The position numbers were made by a program, and so were the translations under genes. From Bacteroidota bacterium (GTDB lineage: Bacteria; Bacteroidota; Bacteroidia; Chitinophagales; Chitinophagaceae), in the NCBI GenBank assembly GCA_005884665.1, contig VBAT01000020.1:20063-84062 (forward strand): 64,000 bases of DNA, written 5' to 3'. The number at the start of each line of letters is the position of its first letter. Positions within the stretch are counted from its first letter, which is position 1. Below, piece by piece: positions 28,901 to 35,692 of this stretch. The notes under the pieces were generated by a model that ran no database searches, was not told the DNA's origin, and saw only the letters and a list, made by a program, of their open reading frames with translations.

Positions 28901-30529
28901 ATAACCGGTCACATTAGTTGGATTGACCCAGGCTTCAACGGTCATTCCAGTTGTGAGATCCAGTGAATTTGCATCAGGTATGTTAATGTAATCATCGGTG
29001 CCATCAAAGGAAACTGCCGCACCAAATTTGCCGGCCGCTGACCAGGTGGGTCCATTGGTGAGGGTGCCATTATTGTTGTTTCCTGAATTATCCCCGGCCG
29101 AAGTGCCAGTGTTTTCGTTAAAACCATATGCCGCCACAAGATTAACATTCGAGACAGTAACGATTACACCTGCAGAAGTTTTTGTATTCCCAACCGCATC
29201 ACGGGCACGGGCAGTTAATGTATAGTTACCATTTGCCAGTGCGACGGTATTCCATGAAACGGAATAGGGCGCGGTTACATCTTCAGCGCCAAGGTTGGCA
29301 CCATTCAACAGGAATTGTACGCCTGCAACTCCGATATTATCGGTAGCATTTGCATTGACATTTATAGTACCGCTCACAGTTCCACCCGTTGGCGAAGTAA
29401 TATTTACGTTCGGAGCAACAGAATCCGGCACATTATTTACATTGACCGCGACTACCGCCGAGGTCGTTGTATTCCCGGCTGCATCTCTTGCTCTTGCGGT
29501 GAGGCTATGATTACCGTTTGTTACCGGAATTGTATTCCATGAAACCGAATATGGGGATGCGATATCTTCAGCACCCAGGTTTGCCCCGTCCAGCAAAAAC
29601 TGAACGCCGGTAACGCCTACATTATCTGCTGCATTTGCCGTAACGTTTATTGTTCCTGAAACATCTCCGGCCGCGGGCGCTGTAATGTTTACGGTTGGAA
29701 ATTGTGTATCCGGAGCATTCCCTATATTCATATCCGACTGTATTTCGGCCAGCGACAAAAGTCTCCTGTAATATCTCACCTCGTCAACTGATCCGTTAAG
29801 AAATTCTCCAAATGGTTGGTCCGAAGCCACCCGCACACTGTTAGGATCAATAGCAGCCAGAGTTCCTGTAGAAGACACATCGGTGCGATTAGTGACATCT
29901 GCTCCATTTACATAAATCGTAAAACGACTGGCCTGGGCCAGGCTTGCATCATAGGTCACGGTTACATAACTCCATTGGCCGGCTGTAAGTACATTATTGT
30001 TGGTGTGAATGCCTACTTTATTAGTTCCACCGCCGGTCCACCAATACACAGAAATGCCATTGGTAACGGGACCACCATCGGGGTCATTGGTTGTGTGAGC
30101 ATAGAAATAAAAGAAATTGTTTCCGTCAATTGTTTGGGCCCAAACGGTGCTCCATTCATGAAAATCGGTATTCTTTAGCCACATGCTCCAGGTGTAACTC
30201 TGCGTCGGGGTCAGGGTGAAGTCGGCATGATCCGCAATATCGACATAGTTGTTTGTTCCGTTGAATGTAAGTCCCTGTCCGTATTTTCCAGCTCCCCATA
30301 CCGGTCCGTTTACTAATGTGCCCGGGTGGTTATTGCCCGAACCGTCAGCGGTCGTTGTACCTGTTCCTTCGTTGAATAACAGTTCAGCCGTGACGCCCGT
30401 GGCCGGGAGTTGACGATATTCAGGTAAATAAGCGCTGATCATACAATAAAGTATCGCGACCGATACAATCTTGTAGAGCTTAGATCCGCTGAAATATGTA
30501 TTTGCTCCATTTTTGGTGGGAGTTGCCAT
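25946..30529 (-). CDS. 5' part of the broken giant gene: LamG and bacterial Ig repeats
   Basis: 1527 residues. The N-terminus has a hydrophobic export-type segment at about 18-36, preceded by a longer polar stretch than usual. Order: LamG-like jelly roll (about 45-265), Big_7-type Ig repeats 1-2 (271, 363), second LamG (about 466-670), Ig repeats 3-6 (676, 772, 866, 962), third LamG (about 1061-1280), Ig repeat 7 (1287), and two domains with the SVSGLPAG pattern (from about 1380). Each Ig unit is about 92-96 residues and carries NITAPAAGDVSGTINV and ARDAAGN. The frame ends abruptly (SVTRCPERRH) in the last domain. It probably encoded the adhesive stalk of a surface sugar dehydrogenase. Confidence 0.8.
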   Translation of the reverse strand: MATPTKNGANTYFSGSKLYKIVSVAILYCMISAYLPEYRQLPATGVTAELLFNEGTGTTTADGSGNNHPGTLVNGPVWGAGKYGQGLTFNGTNNYVDIADHADFTLTPTQSYTWSMWLKNTDFHEWSTVWAQTIDGNNFFYFYAHTTNDPDGGPVTNGISVYWWTGGGTNKVGIHTNNNVLTAGQWSYVTVTYDASLAQASRFTIYVNGADVTNRTDVSSTGTLAAIDPNSVRVASDQPFGEFLNGSVDEVRYYRRLLSLAEIQSDMNIGNAPDTQFPTVNITAPAAGDVSGTINVTANAADNVGVTGVQFLLDGANLGAEDIASPYSVSWNTIPVTNGNHSLTARARDAAGNTTTSAVVAVNVNNVPDSVAPNVNITSPTGGTVSGTINVNANATDNIGVAGVQFLLNGANLGAEDVTAPYSVSWNTVALANGNYTLTARARDAVGNTKTSAGVIVTVSNVNLVAAYGFNENTGTSAGDNSGNNNNGTLTNGPTWSAAGKFGAAVSFDGTDDYINIPDANSLDLTTGMTVEAWVNPTNVTGYKTIICKENGTSNLAYVLSANNNTSGAANQRPNARIRSGSTTTTITGTSKLLLNTWAHLACTYDGTTLRYYQNGVQVATVAVTASMTVTTNPLRIGGSTALGAQYFAGLIDEVRVYNRALTAAEIQTDMNTPIAPDVINPTVAITAPANGGDVAGTVNVTATASDNISVSGVQFKLNGANLGAEDVSAPYSVSWNTLTSSNGPDTLLAIARDAAGNTKTSDTVFVNVINGIDNQFPTVNITAPPAGDVAGTINVTANAADNVGVVGVQFKLNGANLGTEDLSSPYSISWNTLTSLNGPYTLTAVARDAAGNTTTSTGVAVNVNNDTQAPSVNITAPVPGEVSGTINITANASDNVGVKGVQFKLNGANLGVEDLSSPFSVSWNTLATANGPYTLTAVARDSSGNTMSSADVVVTVNNAPDTQVPTVSITAPAAGNVSGTINVTANAADNVGVVGVQFKLNGASLGTEDLTAPYSYSWNTATSPNGNYTLTAVARDAAGNTATSTDVNVTIANAASLFTALPFNEGSGTTTADVSGANHPGTLVNTPVWGAGKYGQGLTFNGTSNYVNIADHNDFTLDPAQNYTWSAWVKNTSFKEWSTVWSQTIDGNNFFYFYAHTTSDPDGGPVTNGLSVYWWSNGGSNKLGAHSNNNVLTAGQWSYVAITYDASQPQNNRFSIYVNGVDVTNRTDVSSVGTLVAINPTNIRVGSNQAFGEYLNGAVDEVRYYRRLLTLAEINSDMNTPMGVTADNTAPTVSITAPAAGTVSGTVNVTANASDNIGVIGVQFLLDGVNLGAEDVSAPYSVSWNTVSATAGNHVLTARARDAAGNNTTSTGVTVTIVPDFSFTLLNSTRNINPTDSTNFGVGIGYLNGFTGNITLSVSGLPAGVSGNYPVNPMTSAGQTQLNINSTNATPGVYTLTLTATGQSIVHTQQATLVVNGGDDFGLNSTTSVQTVAVGSGTSYFINVTKSGNFASPVSLSVTRCPERRH
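26690..27345 (-). repeat. LamG repeat unit, near copy of 29728-30385
   Basis: This unit and the one at 29728-30385 encode almost the same LamG domain (EGSGTTTADVSGANHPGTLV versus EGTGTTTADGSGNNHPGTLV). By eye they are about 85 per cent identical in DNA over long stretches. The LamG domain at about 28.5-29.15 kb is much more diverged. Confidence 0.7.
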
Positions 30530-30725
30530 TTGTCGATCCTTTTTAAAATAACCAGATCCGTTCCTGATCTATAATAGTATATGCAGGATTGTTGAACAGT
30601 TAACCCTGGGCGGTTTTGCATGAATACTAAAATGAGTCTGATTTTTTAAGATAGGAAGATGGCAAGGTGTAGGTTATACCACAGGTTGGAAGGAGAGAAC
30701 TAAAATTAAACAGTTTGAACTACTT

Positions 30726-30761
30726 AAAAAAAAAAATCACATACCACTTTCGGGTGATTTT
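30726..30761 (-). terminator. Intrinsic terminator of the ABC/LolA-like operon
   Basis: AAAATCAC (30733-30740) pairs with GTGATTTT (30754-30761), with an inner CC/GG pair. On the minus strand the stem runs into a long T-run (30736-30726). It lies 45 bases past the LolA-like stop. Confidence 0.85.
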
Positions 30762-30805
30762 GTAAACGGTCAGGCCCAGCTTATAAGGCGGCTATTACAC
30801 CTATA

Positions 30806-31507
30806 TTATTGAAATACAGAATCAGGCACACCCTTGTTGATGATATAGCTTGAGTAGGTTATTTCCACTTTTCCCTTGCTATTTTTAACCTTATTCTTAT
30901 CGTCTTTTTTGGTGGTACCATCATCATAATCAAAGGTTACTCCCTTGGGTAACTTGTAATCCTTGGTATTGAATGAAAAGATGACCTTATCGGCCAGGCC
31001 GTATTCCGCATACTTACCGTATGTCATCTCCAGTTCGTAAGTTCCATTGTCCTTGGTCGTCGTCTTTGATTTTTTTATGAGTGAATTGGTTTCATCGATA
31101 TATAATGTCGACAATACTACATCGGCATTTTCATCTTTAGGCAACAGCTTGATAACACGAAGATTAGTTCCGCTCTCCTTTCCCAGGTCGATAACATCAT
31201 AAGATGAGGGCCCGTTTAGGAAAATATTGTTGAGGTTGATATTCATCGAACCTTTGGGAATAAATGAAATCCCGCTTTCATTATGGATACGGAGCTTGTT
31301 GGGCTTTTTGAAATATATTTTTACAGAAGCAACGGGCGCTTTAATAAAAACCACGTTCGTTTTCATTTTGCCTTTGGCTTCATAATCATTCACTTTTTCC
31401 AGTTTTGCCCTGACTTTCTGTAGTACCTCTTCAGCCGTTTGTGCTTTGGCAGAAAAACATGCCAACAGCATGGTTAAGGAAAGCAGCATATATCTATAGC
31501 GTTTCAT
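30806..31507 (-). CDS. LolA-like outer-membrane lipoprotein-sorting protein
   Basis: 233 residues. Signal peptide about 1-22 (ending SAKAQ). The mature part begins TAEEVLQKVRAKLEKVNDYEAKGKM, as in LolA/LolB-fold proteins (outer membrane lipoprotein-sorting protein family), followed by beta strands such as VASVKIYFKKPNKLRIHN. In the classical pathway such folds carry lipids in a half-barrel; this branch is not true LolA and its cargo is unknown. Its start overlaps the permease stop by one base, so it is the third gene of an ABC transporter operon and may hand on or receive lipid from it. Confidence 0.78.
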   Translation of the reverse strand: MKRYRYMLLSLTMLLACFSAKAQTAEEVLQKVRAKLEKVNDYEAKGKMKTNVVFIKAPVASVKIYFKKPNKLRIHNESGISFIPKGSMNINLNNIFLNGPSSYDVIDLGKESGTNLRVIKLLPKDENADVVLSTLYIDETNSLIKKSKTTTKDNGTYELEMTYGKYAEYGLADKVIFSFNTKDYKLPKGVTFDYDDGTTKKDDKNKVKNSKGKVEITYSSYIINKGVPDSVFQ

Positions 31508-32385
31508 CAGCTTAAAATATTTTTTTTCCTGAATGCCCAGGCAGCCATTGTAAGAAATATCCCGGTATAAATGACCAGTATGGCGGCACTTTTTATGATC
31601 GCCCTGATATTGCTGACGGAACCCAGGATCGTTTCCCCATCATGGGCTTTCACATAAAAAAAGCCTTTCCATCCCAACATATGGGTCGTGAAAAGATATG
31701 GCTTGATGGTCTCATCATAAAAAGGGATCTCCATCTGCATCAGGATGGTAAAAATAATGACTATACAAACTGTAGCCACGATCGGTCCTATCGAATTATC
31801 GGCAAATACAGAAAACATCAGCGACATAGAGGCAATGGTCGTCATTGCGATCGCTGCAAAACCAAATGCTGCAAAATACCTCCATAATATATCTGACGGC
31901 ATTATGATATTCGCTTCCAGTTCTTTTGGTACATAAATCGAATTGGTACCAAAGATCAGAATGCTGACCAGCAGGGAAAGAATGGCGACCCAGATCAACA
32001 AAACAAGGGTATAAAATACAGAGGCTGTAAATTTCACCATCAATAACTTTGTCCGGCTGATCGGTTTCGAAGCCAGCAGGCGAAGTGTTCCCATATTGGA
32101 TTCCCCAGATATCATATCTCCAGCTACCAACGCGACAAGAATGGGCACATGTACCAATAAAAGGTTAAGGATAAAAAAACATACAAAATACCCATTGAGC
32201 ATTTCATCTGGATTAACTTCGAAAGTTTCATTCATGGCGCTCATCAGCATGCTCACATATTCCTTACCCCCAAACCTCAACCCGACCTGTATCAGGAAAA
32301 TGATAGCTGCGATCACTACAAAAGCGATATAGGTGCGTTGCCGCTTGAATATCTTATAAGTTTCTATTTGTAATAAGCGCATCAT
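31507..32385 (-). CDS. ABC-2 type transporter permease
   Basis: 292 residues with six hydrophobic segments in the ABC-2 arrangement. It starts MMRLLQIETYKIFKRQRTYI, a typical cytosolic lead-in. The conserved SGESNMGTLRLLASKPISRTKLLMVKF between helices 2 and 3 is the coupling-helix region of these permeases. It overlaps the ATPase gene by 4 bases and the LolA-like gene by 1 base. Substrate unknown. Confidence 0.88.
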   Translation of the reverse strand: MMRLLQIETYKIFKRQRTYIAFVVIAAIIFLIQVGLRFGGKEYVSMLMSAMNETFEVNPDEMLNGYFVCFFILNLLLVHVPILVALVAGDMISGESNMGTLRLLASKPISRTKLLMVKFTASVFYTLVLLIWVAILSLLVSILIFGTNSIYVPKELEANIIMPSDILWRYFAAFGFAAIAMTTIASMSLMFSVFADNSIGPIVATVCIVIIFTILMQMEIPFYDETIKPYLFTTHMLGWKGFFYVKAHDGETILGSVSNIRAIIKSAAILVIYTGIFLTMAAWAFRKKNILS

Positions 32386-33302
32386 AGCTGTTGTGCTGTT
32401 AAGGATAAGAATAGATCTTCCAGCGAATGCCTGGGTTTTAATGACAACACATTAATCCCGTTTTCGACCAATGTCCGGTTCAATTCCGGTATCAGTACTT
32501 TATCCATCTCGAATAAAATATGTCCATCGTCGCTATTGTCATCTAAAAGATAACGGCTCCATTGGGTAGTTTTTATCAGGCTGATCGATTTCTCCCTGTC
32601 GTCAGTGATCAGTTCAACCTCTGTTTTAACCGGGTTCAGTAGTTCCCGTTTGCTGCCTTCGGCCACTTTATGGCCTTTGTTGATAATAAGTATCGAATCA
32701 GCGATCACTTCTATCTCGCTCAACAGGTGAGAGGATACAAACACGGTTTTGCCGCGGTCATTACTGAGATGTAAGATGAGATTACGTACGTCGGCAATTC
32801 CTTGCGGATCCAACCCATTTGTTGGTTCATCCAATATGATCAGGTCAGGATCATGTACCAGGGCTACTGCAATGCCCAGTCTCTGCTTCATGCCCTGTGA
32901 AAATGTTTTCACCCGGCTGCGAGCTCTTTCAACAAGACCTACCAGGGCCAGTTGATCCATCAGTTGTTTTTCAGAAAGCTTTACGCCGCTGATGGCAGCA
33001 AACATCCGGAGATTCTCAATTGCCGTTAAATATTTATACAGGTCAGGTTTTTCGATTATAGCCCCTACTTTTTGTAATATTTCATGCCGGCGTTTTTGAA
33101 GATCCATGCCGAATATTTCAATCGACCCGGAGTCAGGTGTGATAAGAGTCAACAACATCCGGATCGTAGTAGATTTACCTGCTCCATTCTGACCCAGGAA
33201 CCCATAAACCTGTCCTGCCAGCACCTGGAAGGAGAGATCATTTACAGCCTTAATTTCCCTGAAATATTTAGTGAGTCCCTTAACCTGTATAATCGTTGAC
33301 AT
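32382..33302 (-). CDS. ABC transporter ATP-binding protein
   Basis: 306 residues from the ATG at 33302; a TTG nine bases upstream is less likely. Walker A GQNGAGKST, signature FSQGMKQRLG, Walker B LIILDEPTNGLD and the H-loop SSHLLSE are all intact. The C-terminal 80 residues form the DUF4162-like extension seen in ABC-2 ATPases of the CcmA/BcrA type. It is the first gene of the ATPase-permease-LolA-like operon. BcrA-type systems export peptides or lipids, but the substrate here is unknown. Confidence 0.92.
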   Translation of the reverse strand: MSTIIQVKGLTKYFREIKAVNDLSFQVLAGQVYGFLGQNGAGKSTTIRMLLTLITPDSGSIEIFGMDLQKRRHEILQKVGAIIEKPDLYKYLTAIENLRMFAAISGVKLSEKQLMDQLALVGLVERARSRVKTFSQGMKQRLGIAVALVHDPDLIILDEPTNGLDPQGIADVRNLILHLSNDRGKTVFVSSHLLSEIEVIADSILIINKGHKVAEGSKRELLNPVKTEVELITDDREKSISLIKTTQWSRYLLDDNSDDGHILFEMDKVLIPELNRTLVENGINVLSLKPRHSLEDLFLSLTAQQL

Positions 33303-33308
33303 CGCCCG

Positions 33309-33338
33309 CAAAGGTATTAAACGATGAACCTTTTGAAA
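33309..33338 (-). promoter_or_regulatory. Predicted promoter of the ABC operon, near-leaderless
   Basis: The minus strand reads TTTC (33338-33335), 18 bases, then TACCTTTG (33316-33309), an exact TAnnTTTG box. The ATG at 33302 lies six bases after it, so the transcript would have little or no leader. Confidence 0.5.
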
Positions 33339-33571
33339 GGTTGATTTGATCCTTTGTAAAAAATTTTCTCCAAAAGATTTGCAAATACAGGGACCCGGTA
33401 TTAGGTTTGCAACAGTTCGGAAAACACGATTGGATATGCGGAAAACTACGTGGGAAAAGCCGTAGAAAGTGATAGTTGCCTGATGATCAATGTGGACCGG
33501 ACCGAATAAACAGACAAGTCCGATTTCTATGGGAAGCCTGAATCATTTTCAGCAAACCCTAAGAAACTAAC

Positions 33572-34003
33572 GTGACAAGATTAATTATTTACACCGTTAC
33601 CCTAAGCATGATCTTCCACCAAACTGTATCTGCCTCTTTTAATGTAACGCCTTCCCCATTCAACTGCTTCGCTTCACCCGCAGTGACGTTTTCAAACGCG
33701 TCCGCGAGGCCAAAGATCATCAGCTTCAACAGCAACAGCAATAAAGGAAAGATCATCCTAACCTGGTCGATCACAGACAACCAGGATGTCGATCGTTTTG
33801 AAGTAGAAAGAAGCCTGGATGGAAAGATCTTCGAGACAGCAGGACTGGTATTTGCAAATTATAAGAGTGGTACTGACAGCTATCAATTCTTCGAAAAAGA
33901 AAACAAAACAAAAACATATTACTATCGTATCAGGATCGTTGCCAAAAATGACTCTGTTGATTATTCGCAGGCTATTATGGCGGGCCCGGATATTATAAAA
34001 TAA
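33572..34003 (+). CDS. Small exported protein with the fibronectin-like module of T9SS proteins
   Basis: 143 residues from a GTG start. Signal peptide about 1-21 (MIFHQTVSAS). Residues about 45-135 hold KIILTWSITDNQDVDRFEVERSLDGKIF-type sequence ending YYYRIRIVAKN, the module that precedes the sorting tail in all six T9SS proteins of this window. There is no T9SS tail and no other domain. It may be a periplasmic protein or the remnant of a larger secreted protein. The 33303-33571 stretch upstream shows no other gene. Confidence 0.65.
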   Translation: MTRLIIYTVTLSMIFHQTVSASFNVTPSPFNCFASPAVTFSNASARPKIISFNSNSNKGKIILTWSITDNQDVDRFEVERSLDGKIFETAGLVFANYKSGTDSYQFFEKENKTKTYYYRIRIVAKNDSVDYSQAIMAGPDIIK

Positions 34004-34072
34004 CTATCAACCTGGACGGTTTTTTAGAAAGATCATAATCGATCTTACATACACTTAGAGCACCAAAACAGA

Positions 34073-34106
34073 AAGGCCCTTTTTCTAGAGGGCCTTATTT
34101 TATTTT
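34073..34106 (+). terminator. Intrinsic terminator after the small exported protein
   Basis: AAGGCCCT (34073-34080) pairs with AGGGCCTT (34089-34096) around an 8-base loop, followed by the T-rich ATTTTATTTT. Confidence 0.85.
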
Positions 34107-34157
34107 GAACCTGCTGATCGGTCACGGTCGTATAATCTTTAATCTATAGGGTTAAAC

Positions 34158-34214
34158 TTTCGCTCAGCGGCCAGGGCACCGCATATGGCGGGACAAGTTG
34201 TGCTGATACCGTTA
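34158..34214. repeat. Intergenic element at the 3' end of the deiminase gene (cassette-boundary-like)
   Basis: GC-rich, palindromic segment in AT-rich surroundings: AGCGGCCAGGGCACCGC, a GCGGGACAAG block, and a terminal CCGTTA whose last three bases are the complement of the deiminase TAA stop. CAGC/GCTG and CCGC/GCGG pairs give a hairpin. A similar GGCGGGACA...GGTGTTA end lies at 35665-35692. The rest of the 34107-34157 spacer shows nothing else. Confidence 0.5.
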
Positions 34215-35459
34215 TTTGGGCACCTGCATGCTCCAGCAATGAAGTCCACCTCCATTATGATTCGTTTTTGTGGTATTTATCTGATAAATTTTTTTTAATG
34301 GAAAGTATTGCTGTAGTATTCGTCTTGCTTCTTCATCCTTTTTCTTAGACGTTATCGGTTGCCCTTCTTCCCAATATTTGGCTTCAAAGACAGTTCGGTT
34401 TGTAATTAGAAAATTTAAATAACTACTTGACGAAACAAAATGAACGGTATCTCCAACTGAAAAGGTCTTTTGTTCATAAAGAATTTGCTGGGAAAGAAAT
34501 CTAATTTCGGCAATTTTGCTTGCTGTGTCCAATGCGAAAGTCATGTACTCAACATCTGGAACCGGCATTTTAACAATTCTAAATGGCTTTCCGTTCTGGT
34601 CGGTAGCATTTTTCAAGATGTCGTAATTTATCTTCATTCTTTCCCTTGTTATTTTTTTTACGGGGTCATTTGCCGCTTCAAGAGAATCAGGATAGGCGAG
34701 TAAAATAGTATTTTCATTTACAAATCGGCAAAACTCATCTAAGTGTCCTTTCACGCCGATCCCAAAATAATTCTTTGTTATCAAAGTACCCCAGCCGGAT
34801 GGATCTTCTGCAACTCCTTCTTTTAACCAGATTATTTTTTTCGCATTAAGAACCCTTTTTAGCTCCGATTCCTGCATTTCTTTGGGCATGCCCGGATTTC
34901 GTTGCATATTTACTGACTCAACTTGTAATATAGTTCCTTTTCCATTTGTTTCAATTGCTCCGCCTTCATTAACCATGGGGGAAGAAATTTGCAAATAAGG
35001 AAACGTCTTTAAATAGATGGATGTATATAACTCTCTCTTCTTTTTGTCCTTTTCTATAAAATCTTTAATAGTTGAGTCAAAATACCAGCCATACATATTC
35101 CAGGAAAAATTCACTACTCTTTTTTCATTATTATTATTTTTCATGAACATTATTCCATCTCTTTGAGCATAACTAAAATCTGATGAGGAGTGCAAAAATT
35201 GAACACTGTCTAAATTTATCCCAAGCATTAATAATTTTTTACTATACAATGTTTTCGAAGAGTCAGCCATGAGGCAAAATACTTTCATTTCTTTTGCAAG
35301 CTGGCTTGTCATTTCAAAAGTCGCAGTATCATCAAGGCTGCCTACAATAATTCCCGATTGCGGTTCCCATTCTGCCGGAAGATAAAATTCAGTACTATTT
35401 TTTTGGTGACACGAATAAAGCAAAATGATTAAGTAAAATAGCTTACATAGTTTTTTCAT
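34212..35459 (-). CDS. Agmatine deiminase / peptidylarginine deiminase family lipoprotein
   Basis: 415 residues. A lipoprotein signal (LIILLYSC, Cys near 17) sends it to the envelope, unlike cytosolic AguA. It belongs to the agmatine/Porphyromonas-type peptidylarginine deiminase family (PF04371): PAEWEPQSG at the start, NEGGAIETNGKGTIL, GHLDEFCRFV (His/Asp substrate residues) and the catalytic-Cys motif NGGGLHCWSMQ seven residues from the C-terminus. It would hydrolyse guanidino groups of agmatine, arginine or peptide arginine to citrulline-type products. Base composition is more AT-rich than the flanking core genes, and it lies in a run of accessory genes separated by related elements, suggesting acquisition. 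Confidence 0.82.
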   Translation of the reverse strand: MKKLCKLFYLIILLYSCHQKNSTEFYLPAEWEPQSGIIVGSLDDTATFEMTSQLAKEMKVFCLMADSSKTLYSKKLLMLGINLDSVQFLHSSSDFSYAQRDGIMFMKNNNNEKRVVNFSWNMYGWYFDSTIKDFIEKDKKKRELYTSIYLKTFPYLQISSPMVNEGGAIETNGKGTILQVESVNMQRNPGMPKEMQESELKRVLNAKKIIWLKEGVAEDPSGWGTLITKNYFGIGVKGHLDEFCRFVNENTILLAYPDSLEAANDPVKKITRERMKINYDILKNATDQNGKPFRIVKMPVPDVEYMTFALDTASKIAEIRFLSQQILYEQKTFSVGDTVHFVSSSSYLNFLITNRTVFEAKYWEEGQPITSKKKDEEARRILQQYFPLKKIYQINTTKTNHNGGGLHCWSMQVPK

Positions 35460-35489
35460 GTCTTAATAATATTTAATAGTGATGTCTTT

Positions 35490-35692
35490 AAGTTGCGCCA
35501 ACGACAGGGGCCTGCTGCTCCCGCTAGCGGACAAGCTTTGCTGATATGGCCTGCGGCAATCAGGTTCCGTATCAGTTCAGCCCTGTAACTAAAGATAAAT
35601 AGAAATGATGAAGCTGAATAACTTCAATTGGTGTTGCGAAGACAAGTCGCACCGTGACGCAGCCGATGGGCGGGACAGAAAACCCGGTGTTA
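35490..35692. repeat. Intergenic element upstream of the deiminase gene; 88-base block shared with 37696-37783
   Basis: The 35460-35689 spacer holds no gene. It contains CGACAGGGGCCTGC near its left end and an 88-base block (35576-35663, beginning TTCAGCCCTGTAACTAAAG) repeated at 37696-37783 with roughly three-quarters identity by eye. Its right end is GGCGGGACAGAAAACCCGG then TGTTA, overlapping the stop of the glycosyltransferase gene. CACCG/CGGTG and CAGGG/CCCTG pairs give hairpins. Confidence 0.6.
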
